16,639 nucleotides of DNA from Metarhizobium sp039808465 (GTDB lineage: Bacteria > Pseudomonadota > Alphaproteobacteria > Rhizobiales > Rhizobiaceae). The notes under the pieces are model-generated. The model saw only the letters and a program-made list of their open reading frames with translations, was not told where the DNA came from and made no database searches. Of this stretch, positions 6,556-12,771 are shown in pieces. Location of the stretch: NCBI GenBank assembly GCA_039808465.1, contig JBDHTA010000087.1, positions 1 to 16,639 on the forward strand. Direction: 5' to 3'. The first letter of the stretch is position 1. Each line of letters starts with the position of its first letter. The position numbers were made by a program, and so were the translations under genes.

Positions 6556-7563
6556 ATGAGCAATCCCGTTCTCGTCGAAGTCACCAGAGGAAACCGCGTC
6601 GAAAGCCGCCATCGCGGCATGGTCGCGGTCACGGATGATGACGGCAGGCTTGTCTATGCGCTCGGCGATACCGATGCCGCCGTCTTTCCGCGCTCGGCCT
6701 GCAAGGCCATGCAGGCGCTGCCGCTGGTGGAAAGCGGCGCGGCGGACGCCTACGGTTTTGGCGCCAGGGAACTGGCGCTTTCCGCCTCCTCCCATTCCGG
6801 CGAGCCGGAGCATGTGGAACTGGCCGCCTCCATGCTGGCGCGGGCAGGGCGCGGCGTGGCCGATCTGGAATGCGGCGCGCACTGGTCCTTCGAGGAAAAG
6901 GTGCTGATCGATCAGGCCCGCGCGCTGGCGCACCCGACCGCCCTGCACAACAATTGCTCCGGCAAGCATGCCGGTTTCGTCTGCGCCGCCTGCCATGGCG
7001 GCATCGATCCCAAGGGCTATGTGGGTTACGACCACCCGATCCAGAGCGAGATTCGCGGCATCATGGAAGGGCTGACGGGCGCGCATCTGGATGCCGATTG
7101 CTGCGGCGTCGACGGCTGCTCCATTCCCACCTATGCCATGCCGCTCAAGGGCTTGGCGGCGGGCTTTGCCCGCATGCTGACCGGCAAGGGGCTGGAAGCC
7201 GGACGCGCCAGGGCCTCGCGCCGCATCATCGACGCCTGCATGGCCGAACCCTTTTACGTGGCGGGTACCGGCCGCTCCTGCACGGCGCTGATGCAGGCGG
7301 CGCCCGGAAAAATCTTCGCCAAGATCGGCGCCGAAGGCGTGTTCTGCGCGCTTCTGCCGGAAAAGGGCCTGTCCATCGCGCTGAAATGCGAGGATGGCGC
7401 GGGCCGCGCCGCCGAATGCATGGTGGCGGCGGTTCTCGCCCGCTTTTTCGAGGACGGCAGCGCCGAAAAGGCCGCACTTCTGGCACTCGCCAACCGCACG
7501 ATGCGCAACTGGAACGGCATCGAGGTCGGCTCCATCCGCGCCGCCGAGTTGCTCGGCGCCTGA
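6556..7563 (+). CDS. L-asparaginase, Rhizobium etli type (class 3, asparaginase II family)
   Basis: This 335-residue cytoplasmic enzyme should hydrolyse L-asparagine to aspartate and ammonia. The family is the one typified by the R. etli inducible asparaginase ReAV (Pfam Asparaginase_II), not the E. coli AnsA/AnsB fold. Key residues fall one position before the published ReAV numbering as I recall it: Ser47 and Lys50 (RSACK, the catalytic S-x-x-K), Cys134 and Lys137 (NNCSGKHAG), and Cys188 (CCGVDGCSIPTYAMPLKG), the last three forming the zinc site. SSHSGEPEH at 78-86 is also typical. The start ATG 6556 follows a GGAG 11 bases upstream and gives the usual N-terminus MSNPVLVEVTRG. A hairpin follows the stop. 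No transporter or ansR regulator adjoins it. Confidence 0.93.
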   Translation: MSNPVLVEVTRGNRVESRHRGMVAVTDDDGRLVYALGDTDAAVFPRSACKAMQALPLVESGAADAYGFGARELALSASSHSGEPEHVELAASMLARAGRGVADLECGAHWSFEEKVLIDQARALAHPTALHNNCSGKHAGFVCAACHGGIDPKGYVGYDHPIQSEIRGIMEGLTGAHLDADCCGVDGCSIPTYAMPLKGLAAGFARMLTGKGLEAGRARASRRIIDACMAEPFYVAGTGRSCTALMQAAPGKIFAKIGAEGVFCALLPEKGLSIALKCEDGAGRAAECMVAAVLARFFEDGSAEKAALLALANRTMRNWNGIEVGSIRAAELLGA

Positions 7564-7565
7564 GA

Positions 7566-7580
7566 CCCGCGTGGCGCGGG
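7566..7580 (+). terminator. Hairpin just after the asparaginase stop
   Basis: CCCGCG-TGG-CGCGGG forms a 6-bp all-G/C stem with a three-base loop, starting 3 bases after the asparaginase TGA. No T-tract follows, so intrinsic termination is uncertain; it may act as a 3' stabilising hairpin. Confidence 0.45.
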
Positions 7581-7616
7581 CCGCATTGAATTGCGATCCG
7601 TCAACTCCCGCGCATG

Positions 7617-7695
7617 CGGCCCCCGCGGGCCGTGAAGCGCAAGTTTCGCGCAAGCCTCGCTGCCCACATTCGGCAGGCAGGCAGTTCCGCGAAAC
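7617..7695 (+). other. Hairpin-rich leader before the GT41-like gene
   Basis: Three inverted repeats occupy this untranslated stretch. CGGCCC (7617-7622) pairs with GGGCCG (7627-7632). GTTTCGCG (7643-7650) pairs with CGCGAAAC (7688-7695), a perfect 8-bp match enclosing CTGCC (7660-7664) and GGCAG (7672-7676). A (GGCA)3 run sits at 7672-7683. The nested arrangement could fold into a multi-stem RNA in the 5' leader. The gene ATG is 80 bases downstream. No known riboswitch or sRNA class is recognised. Confidence 0.4.
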
Positions 7696-7775
7696 GTGAA
7701 TGGCACTTTACCGCTGGTTGATGCGATAACCGGAATCGCCTCAAAACAAAACAAAGAGAAGTGGACGGGGACGAT

Positions 7776-9251
7776 ATGCTCAAATCCTTGAAAACGGACA
7801 TTCTTGACCCCGATCTGGCGGCCGATAGCGGCGATCTGCGCATGGAGCGCTTGTCGGCCGCCCGCGCCATCTGCGATTTCGCCGGGCAGGCGGGCTTCGA
7901 GGCCGATGCCGCCGATGCCGCCAACCCGGATGCGGCGGAACTGCTCGCCCATGAACCGGCCGCCATGCGGCTGCTGTGGTGCGAGGACGAGGCCTTCCTG
8001 CGCCGCCCCTGCCTTGAGAGCACGCGGCTGGCCGGTGTTGCCGCGGCACCCTCGCGGCGCGCCTTTTCGCCGGAAGGCGGCAGGATCCGCATCGGCTATC
8101 TCTCCAGCGATTTTCACGATCACGCCACCATGCGCCTGTTCGCGCCGGTGCTGGCCATGCATGACCGCGAGGTTTTCGATGTCTCGCTGTTCTGCTATTC
8201 CGATCCGCGCCACCGCACCTGGCAGGAAAACCGCTTTCCGCCGATCGTGCGCCGCGCCATCACCCGCATCCGCCATCTGGACGATGCGGAAGCCGCCGGG
8301 CTGATCGCCGAGCGCGGCATCGATATCCTGGTCGACCTCAAGGGGTTCGCCTCCGGCGCCCGCCCCGGCATCGTCAAGCGCAGCGATGCGCCGGTGAAGG
8401 CGGCCTATCTCGGCTTTCCCGGCAGCATGGATGGCGCGGATTTCGACTATGCCATCACCGACCGCTTCGTGACGCCCGACGCGAGCAAGCCCTTCTACGC
8501 GGAAAAGCTGGCCCGCCTGCCGGAAACCTACCAGCCGCACGATGCCGACAGCCGCCCGCTGCCCAAGGCCATGACCCGCGCCGAATGGCATCTGCCGGAA
8601 AACGCTTTCGTCTTCGCCGCCTTCAATTCCACCCAGAAGATCACGCGGCGTACCATCGGCCTGTGGAGCCGCATCCTGAAAGCCGCGCCCGGCGCGGTGC
8701 TGTGGATGCTGTGCGACACGCCGCTTGCGCGGGTCAACCTGCTCGCCGCCTTCGCCGCCGAGGGCGTCCAGGCCTCGCGCATCCTGTTCACGGGGCAGGT
8801 GGAGTATGCCGATCATCTCGCCCGCCTGTCGCTGGCCGATCTCGGCCTCGACACCTTCCCCTATAACGGCCACACCACGACGTCGGACATGATCTGGGCC
8901 GGTCTGCCGGTGCTGACGCTGCGCGGCAAGAGCTTCGCCTCGCGGGTGTCGGAAAGCCTGCTGAACGCCATCGGCCTCGGCGAGCTGGCGGCGGCGGATG
9001 AAACCGCCTTCTGCGACATGGCCGCCGCCATGGCGCGGGCCCCGCGCAAGATCGCCGAGCTGAAGGAGCGGCTGGACGAGAACCGCTTTTCCGCGCCGCT
9101 GTTCAACGGCCGCCGCATCACCGCCCATCTGGAGCGCGCCTATCTGATGATGGCGGAACGGGCGAGGGCGGGCCTGCCGCCGGAACATTTCGACGTGCCC
9201 GCGCTGCCCGCGCTCGAACACCCCTTCGCAAGCTGGCGGCGCGGCGGCTGA
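7776..9251 (+). CDS. TPR-less O-GlcNAc transferase-like glycosyltransferase (GT41)
   Basis: This is a 491-residue cytoplasmic glycosyltransferase matching the catalytic half of O-linked N-acetylglucosamine transferase. IRIGYLSSDFHDHATMRLF (about 104-122) carries H116, aligning with the OGT active-site His498. FNSTQK ends at K288, aligning with the UDP-phosphate-binding Lys842. DTFPYNGHTTTSDMIWAGLP (359-378) holds the His-Thr-Thr...Asp nucleotide-sugar motif, followed by SFASRVSESLLNAIG. The first 95 residues are Ala/Asp-rich and contain no recognisable tetratricopeptide repeat, whereas typical OGT/SPINDLY proteins have several. Donor and acceptor are therefore unknown. ATG 7776 was chosen, 5 bases after a GGGG; GTG 7761 in frame would add five residues. 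The gene stands alone between a structured leader and a convergent hairpin. Confidence 0.87.
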   Translation: MLKSLKTDILDPDLAADSGDLRMERLSAARAICDFAGQAGFEADAADAANPDAAELLAHEPAAMRLLWCEDEAFLRRPCLESTRLAGVAAAPSRRAFSPEGGRIRIGYLSSDFHDHATMRLFAPVLAMHDREVFDVSLFCYSDPRHRTWQENRFPPIVRRAITRIRHLDDAEAAGLIAERGIDILVDLKGFASGARPGIVKRSDAPVKAAYLGFPGSMDGADFDYAITDRFVTPDASKPFYAEKLARLPETYQPHDADSRPLPKAMTRAEWHLPENAFVFAAFNSTQKITRRTIGLWSRILKAAPGAVLWMLCDTPLARVNLLAAFAAEGVQASRILFTGQVEYADHLARLSLADLGLDTFPYNGHTTTSDMIWAGLPVLTLRGKSFASRVSESLLNAIGLGELAAADETAFCDMAAAMARAPRKIAELKERLDENRFSAPLFNGRRITAHLERAYLMMAERARAGLPPEHFDVPALPALEHPFASWRRGG

Positions 9252-9278
9252 CATACAGGCGGTTCTCTCGGTCACGTC

Positions 9279-9301
9279 ATCCTCGGGGTTGTCCCGAGGA
9301 T
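9279..9301. terminator. Palindromic element, likely bidirectional terminator between convergent genes
   Basis: ATCCTCGGG-GTTGT-CCCGAGGAT is a perfect 9-bp inverted repeat with a five-base loop. It sits midway between the convergent GT41 and ligase genes. The GTCATCCTCGGG...CCCGAGGATCTG form is, from memory, a very common dispersed palindrome in Hyphomicrobiales genomes, so it is probably a copy of a repeat family that also terminates transcription from both sides. There is no T-tract. Confidence 0.6.
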
Positions 9302-9328
9302 CTGCTTTGGCGCGAAGCGGGAAACGCT

Positions 9329-10945
9329 TTACCCGTCGATCATCGCCAGCAGCGTATCCAGCCGGTCCGCCTCGAAGGGCGGCTTTTCCGGGCGCAGCCT
9401 CGCGATGCGCGGAAAGCGCATGGCGACGCCGGATTTATGCCGGGTGGAGCGGGCGATGCCCTCGAAGGCCACTTCCAGCACATAGCCGAAATCGCGCTCG
9501 GCGCGCACCGCCCGCACCGGGCCGAAGCGGTCGGTGGTGTTGTTGCGCACGAAGCGGTCGAGTTCCTCAAGCTCGGCATCGGTGAAGCCGAAATAGGCCT
9601 TGCCGACCGGCACAAGCTGGTCGCACCCGTCGACTTTGGCCCAGACCCCGAAGGTGAAATCCGAATAATAGCTGGAGCGCTTGCCATGGCCGCGCTGCGC
9701 ATACATCAGCACCGCGTCGATATTGTAGGGATCGCGCTTCCACTTGAACCACGGCCCCTTGGCGCGCCCGGCGGTATAGGGGCTGTCGAGCCGCTTGATC
9801 ATCACGCCCTCGATGACGGGATCGGGCGGCGCAAGCCGCAGGCGGTCGAGTTCATCCCAGCCCGAGAAGGCGACCTCCGGCGACAGGTCGAAACGGTCAT
9901 GCGGGGCGCGGCCGATGAGAGTGGCCAGCCGCTCGCGCCGCTCCACATAGCTTGCGCCGCGAATATCCTGCGTGCCCGCAAACAGCAGGTCATAGGCGCG
10001 GATGAAGGCCGGATACTCCTCCAGCATCCGCCCGCTCACTGTCTTGCGGTTGAGGCGCTGTTGCAGGTCGCTGAAGGTGCGCGTCGGGCTGTTGGAACGG
10101 GCGGTGCCGCCGATCAGCAATTCGCCGTCCATTACACCCTCGAAATTCATGGCGCCGACGATATCGGGAAAGGCGCCGGAAATATCGTCGCCGCTGCGCG
10201 AATAGAGCCTGCGCGCCGCTCCCGAGCCGCTGAGCTGCACGCGGATGCCGTCCCATTTCCATTCGGCGGCATAGTCGCGCGGATCGAGCCCGTCGAGATC
10301 GCCCTCCTGCACCGGCGTCGACAGCATCACGGAATGGAAGATGGCGGGCGTCGCCAGCACCGGCCTGTCCGCCTTGCCCTCCAGCCATTGAAAAAGCGCC
10401 ACATAGGGCGGCTCCAGCCCGTGCCACAGGGTTTCGATCTCGGTCACGTCCCTGCCGGAAAATTCCGCGAGCGCCTGCTTGGCGAGCCGGGCCGAAACCC
10501 CGATCCGCAGGCCGCCGGTGATCAGCTTGAGGAAGGCGAAGCGGCTCGACGTATCCAGCCGGCCGAGCAGCCCGCGCACATGGGCGCGAACCTCCGTGCG
10601 GCCAAGCCCGTTCATTTCGGCAATGACGGCCCCGAGCCCCGGATCGTCCGTTTCGGCGGGGGCCGCGTCGCGCTCCTGGTCCCAGACCAGCGCGATGGTC
10701 TCGGCGAGGTCGCCGACATAATCGTAGGAGTAGCGGAAAAGCTCCGCGTCCATCCGCTCCAGCGCCAGCTCACGCAAAAGCGCGGGCTTGACGGCGCGGA
10801 TATCCAGCGTCCCGGCAATCGCGGCGAGCCCGTAGCCGCGATCCGGATCGGGCGTGTCGCGAAAATAATCGGCAAGCAGCGTCAGCTTGCCGTTGCGCGA
10901 GGGCGTGAGAACGAGGCGGTCGAGCAGGGTGGCGAAGGCTTTCAT
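9329..10945 (-). CDS. ATP-dependent DNA ligase (exonuclease-associated, LigB/LigC-like)
   Basis: This is a 538-residue ligase that seals DNA nicks through an enzyme-AMP intermediate. An N-terminal DNA-binding domain (about 1-200) precedes the nucleotidyltransferase domain with motif I EWKWDGIR (adenylated Lys230), motif III around RAYDLLF (316-322), motif IV EGVMIK (379-384) and motif V WFKWKRD (399-405). An OB-fold follows, ending in motif VI-like RHKSGVAMRFPRIARLRPEK. FSDLQQRLNRK at 291-301 is characteristic of the bacterial ligases associated with an MBL exonuclease. ATG 10945 lies one base after the exonuclease TGA and has GAGGG upstream; the in-frame ATG at 10966 would add seven residues. 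It is an accessory to the essential NAD-dependent ligase and probably serves DNA damage repair. Confidence 0.93.
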   Translation of the reverse strand: MKAFATLLDRLVLTPSRNGKLTLLADYFRDTPDPDRGYGLAAIAGTLDIRAVKPALLRELALERMDAELFRYSYDYVGDLAETIALVWDQERDAAPAETDDPGLGAVIAEMNGLGRTEVRAHVRGLLGRLDTSSRFAFLKLITGGLRIGVSARLAKQALAEFSGRDVTEIETLWHGLEPPYVALFQWLEGKADRPVLATPAIFHSVMLSTPVQEGDLDGLDPRDYAAEWKWDGIRVQLSGSGAARRLYSRSGDDISGAFPDIVGAMNFEGVMDGELLIGGTARSNSPTRTFSDLQQRLNRKTVSGRMLEEYPAFIRAYDLLFAGTQDIRGASYVERRERLATLIGRAPHDRFDLSPEVAFSGWDELDRLRLAPPDPVIEGVMIKRLDSPYTAGRAKGPWFKWKRDPYNIDAVLMYAQRGHGKRSSYYSDFTFGVWAKVDGCDQLVPVGKAYFGFTDAELEELDRFVRNNTTDRFGPVRAVRAERDFGYVLEVAFEGIARSTRHKSGVAMRFPRIARLRPEKPPFEADRLDTLLAMIDG

Positions 10946-10946
10946 C

Positions 10947-11957
10947 TCAATCGCCCTCGTCTTCATAGCCGACCAGATGCAGCGGCCGGGCGGCGATGCC
11001 GTTCAGTTCGCACCAGCGCACCAGCGCCTCCTCGCGCCCATGCGTGACCCAGACCTGGGACGGCGCAAGCTCGCGGATCGTCGCCGTCAGCTCCGGCCAG
11101 TCGCAGTGATCGGAAATCACCAGCGGCAGTTCCACGCCGCGCTGCCTGGCCCGTTGGCGCACCATCATCCAGCCCGAGGCGAAGCAGGTGACGGGATCGG
11201 AAAACCGCCGCGCCCAGCGGTCGGCAAAGGCCGAGGGCGGGCCGACGACCACCGCGCCGCGAAAATTCTCGCCGCTGCCGCGCTCCACCGTCGCCGGGCG
11301 CAATTCGCCGAGATCGATGCCCTGGCTCTGGTAATAGTCGCAAAGCTTCGTCAGCGCGCCATGGATATGGATCGGCTCGTGATATCCGGCGCGGCGCAGG
11401 AGCGCGATCACCCGCTGCGCCTTGCCCAGCGCATAGGCCCCCACCAGATGCGTGCGCTCGGGAAACTGCCGGAGCGAGGTGAGCAGCTTGTTGGTTTCCG
11501 CCAATGGGTCGGGATGGTGAAACACCGGCAGCCCGAATGTCGCCTCGGTGATGAAGACATCGCAGGGCACGGGCTCGTAGGGCGCGCAGGTCGGATCGGC
11601 GCCGCGCTTGTAATCGCCGGAAACGGCGATGCGCGTGCCCGCCTGCTCGATGGCGATCTGCGCCGACCCCAGCACATGCCCCGCCGGATGAAAGCGCACC
11701 GAAACGCCATCGATATCCACCGCTTCGCCATAGCCCACGGCCTGCTCGCTGCCGCAGAAATCCTCGCCGTAGCGCAGGCGCATGATATCGAGCGTCTGCC
11801 GCGTCGCCATGACCGCGCCATGACCGGCGCGGGCATGGTCGGAATGCCCATGGGTGATCAGCGCGCGGGCAACGGGCCGGACGGGATCGACATGAAAGCC
11901 GCCCGCCGGGCAGAACAGCCCTTCGGGCGCGGGATAGAGCAGCTTTTCCGGTCTCAT
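10947..11957 (-). CDS. Ligase-associated DNA damage response exonuclease (MBL/beta-CASP fold)
   Basis: This is a 336-residue metallo-beta-lactamase-fold nuclease of the SNM1/Artemis-like group. The zinc-binding motif H-x-H-x-D-H appears as H36-G-H38-S-D40-H41 (ALITHGHSDHARAG). FHPAGHVLGSAQI and SGDYKRG supply later metal ligands, and ITEATFG, VISDHCDWPEL and VWVTHGREEAL fit the beta-CASP part. This matches the family NCBI calls ligase-associated DNA damage response exonuclease. The ligase gene begins one base after its stop, so the two are certainly co-translated. The usual further partners, an Lhr-type DEXH helicase and the PdeM endonuclease, are not adjacent. The start is supported by AAGG 4 bases upstream. 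The vapC-like gene ends 41 bases upstream. Confidence 0.93.
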   Translation of the reverse strand: MRPEKLLYPAPEGLFCPAGGFHVDPVRPVARALITHGHSDHARAGHGAVMATRQTLDIMRLRYGEDFCGSEQAVGYGEAVDIDGVSVRFHPAGHVLGSAQIAIEQAGTRIAVSGDYKRGADPTCAPYEPVPCDVFITEATFGLPVFHHPDPLAETNKLLTSLRQFPERTHLVGAYALGKAQRVIALLRRAGYHEPIHIHGALTKLCDYYQSQGIDLGELRPATVERGSGENFRGAVVVGPPSAFADRWARRFSDPVTCFASGWMMVRQRARQRGVELPLVISDHCDWPELTATIRELAPSQVWVTHGREEALVRWCELNGIAARPLHLVGYEDEGD

Positions 11958-11987
11958 GCGCCTTTATGTAGCGGCCAAAAGAGCAAG

Positions 11988-11998
11988 CGCCAGAGGCG
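11988..11998. terminator. Small hairpin between the toxin and exonuclease genes
   Basis: CGCC-AGA-GGCG forms a 4-bp stem with a three-base loop just after the PIN toxin stop (12001-11999). It is too short to be a convincing terminator and is listed as the only structure in the 41-base gap. Read-through into the exonuclease gene is plausible. Confidence 0.2.
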
Positions 11999-12457
11999 TT
12001 ATCCGTCCGGGCCGAAGATAGCGGGAAATTCCGCGCGAATGCCGAGCGGCAGGAAGTGCTTCAGGTTTTCTGTTACTACCGTCAGGTCATAGGCCTGCGC
12101 CGTGGCCGCGATGATGATATCGGCAAGGCCGGGAGAATGGCCCTTGCTGCGAGCCATGTCGTCCATCGCCCCGGCAATCCGGGCTACAATCGAATCCATG
12201 CCCAGAATGCGCTCGCCGAAACTGTCCGTCACTCCGTCCAGCCACGCATTCAGCCGCCGCGCGCGCTCGACGCCGCCGGAGCGGTGAAGCTGTCTCATGC
12301 CCCGTTCGATTTCGGCGATGGTCATGGCTGAAAGATAGAGCGTTCCAGCCTCTCCCTGTTCGTGAAACCATGCCCTGACACCGCCGGATGGCTGCTTTTT
12401 CCTGTCCGGTGATAATCGCGAGAGAATATTGGTGTCGATCAGAAAGCCGTTACTCAA
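11999..12457 (-). CDS. PIN-domain ribonuclease toxin (VapC family)
   Basis: This is a 152-residue PIN-domain protein, the usual length for VapC toxins, which are Mg-dependent endoribonucleases that cut tRNA or rRNA. The acidic active-site residues are present: D8 (FLIDTN), E49 (TIAEIERG), D113 (GLADIIIAATA), and E130/N131 in VVTENLKHF. The start is a TTG at 12457, inside the end of the antitoxin gene; no ATG or GTG lies upstream of the essential FLIDTN segment, so TTG is the only reasonable choice. It overlaps the antitoxin by 8 bases, which suggests coupled and low-level translation. The toxin appears intact. The following exonuclease-ligase pair is in the same direction, 41 bases on. Confidence 0.9.
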   Translation of the reverse strand: MSNGFLIDTNILSRLSPDRKKQPSGGVRAWFHEQGEAGTLYLSAMTIAEIERGMRQLHRSGGVERARRLNAWLDGVTDSFGERILGMDSIVARIAGAMDDMARSKGHSPGLADIIIAATAQAYDLTVVTENLKHFLPLGIRAEFPAIFGPDG

Positions 12458-12704
12458 GATCGGCGTCCCGCATCCCTGACGGGTCGCGCTCCGGATCTGC
12501 CCCGCCGGGATAGGTCATGAGAAAATCGCCGAAATTGGGTTTTGGCGCCCGCATGGCCTTTCTGGCCGCCTCGGCCGCCTTGACGCTCACCAGCACGGCG
12601 GCGGGCTTGCCGTGGCGGGTGATGGTCACGAACTCTCCGTTGGCGGCGTCGTCCACCAGCCCGGCAAACCGGGCCTTTGCGTCCGCTACGCTCATTGTTG
12701 CCAT
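12450..12704 (-). CDS. Phd/YefM-type antitoxin
   Basis: This is an 84-residue antitoxin paired with the PIN toxin. The N-terminal part MATMSVADAKARFAGLVDDA, followed by TITRHGKPAAVLVS, is the classic Phd/YefM DNA-binding and dimerisation fold. The C-terminal part (AMRAPKPNFGDFLMTYPGG and an acidic tail) should wrap the toxin. ATG 12704 is preceded by AGGAGG at an ideal distance; a longer upstream reading frame lacks this site and would run through the operator. A near-perfect palindrome lies directly upstream, consistent with autorepression by the antitoxin alone or as a complex. Phd-type antitoxins are often paired with VapC toxins in this order. Confidence 0.9.
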   Translation of the reverse strand: MATMSVADAKARFAGLVDDAANGEFVTITRHGKPAAVLVSVKAAEAARKAMRAPKPNFGDFLMTYPGGADPERDPSGMRDADLE

Positions 12705-12716
12705 GCCAGCCTCCTG

Positions 12717-12740
12717 AAAATGACTATTTATGGTCATTTT
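12717..12740. promoter_or_regulatory. Palindromic operator of the toxin-antitoxin operon
   Basis: AAAATGAC (12717-12724) and GTCATTTT (12733-12740) are perfect 8-bp arms around TATTTATG, whose inner bases continue the symmetry except one pair. The site ends 12 bases before the antitoxin ATG, directly against its ribosome binding site, and covers the likely -10 element. This is the expected place for a Phd/YefM operator. Confidence 0.7.
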
Positions 12741-12763
12741 GGTGGTGACGGCGTCAATGTCAA
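12727..12763 (-). promoter_or_regulatory. Candidate promoter of the toxin-antitoxin operon
   Basis: On the minus strand TTGACA (12763-12758) is followed at once by TTGACG (12757-12752), two near-perfect -35 hexamers in tandem. CATAAA (12732-12727) is a possible -10, 19 bases after the second one. The spacing is slightly long. It lies between the GGDEF-EAL stop and the antitoxin start, so the toxin-antitoxin unit need not depend on read-through. Confidence 0.4.
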
Positions 12764-12771
12764 CCGGTTCC

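Noticed and set aside
5034..6632. A 532-codon minus-strand frame across the regulator, DUF3750 and asparaginase genes
   Set aside because: It spans three genes with strong identities; its Arg/Pro/Ala-rich composition is characteristic of out-of-frame translation.
7672..7684. GGCA tetranucleotide repeat as a phase-variation tract of the glycosyltransferase gene
   Set aside because: Three copies are too few for frequent slippage, and the tract lies outside the coding frame more than 90 bases before the start.
7254..9275. A 673-codon open frame on the minus strand
   Set aside because: It is antisense to the end of the asparaginase gene and to the whole GT41 gene, and it crosses their intergenic region. 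No recognisable domain is present.
9437..11047. A 536-codon plus-strand frame
   Set aside because: It is antisense to the DNA ligase gene, which has all ligase motifs; composition is that of a shadow frame.
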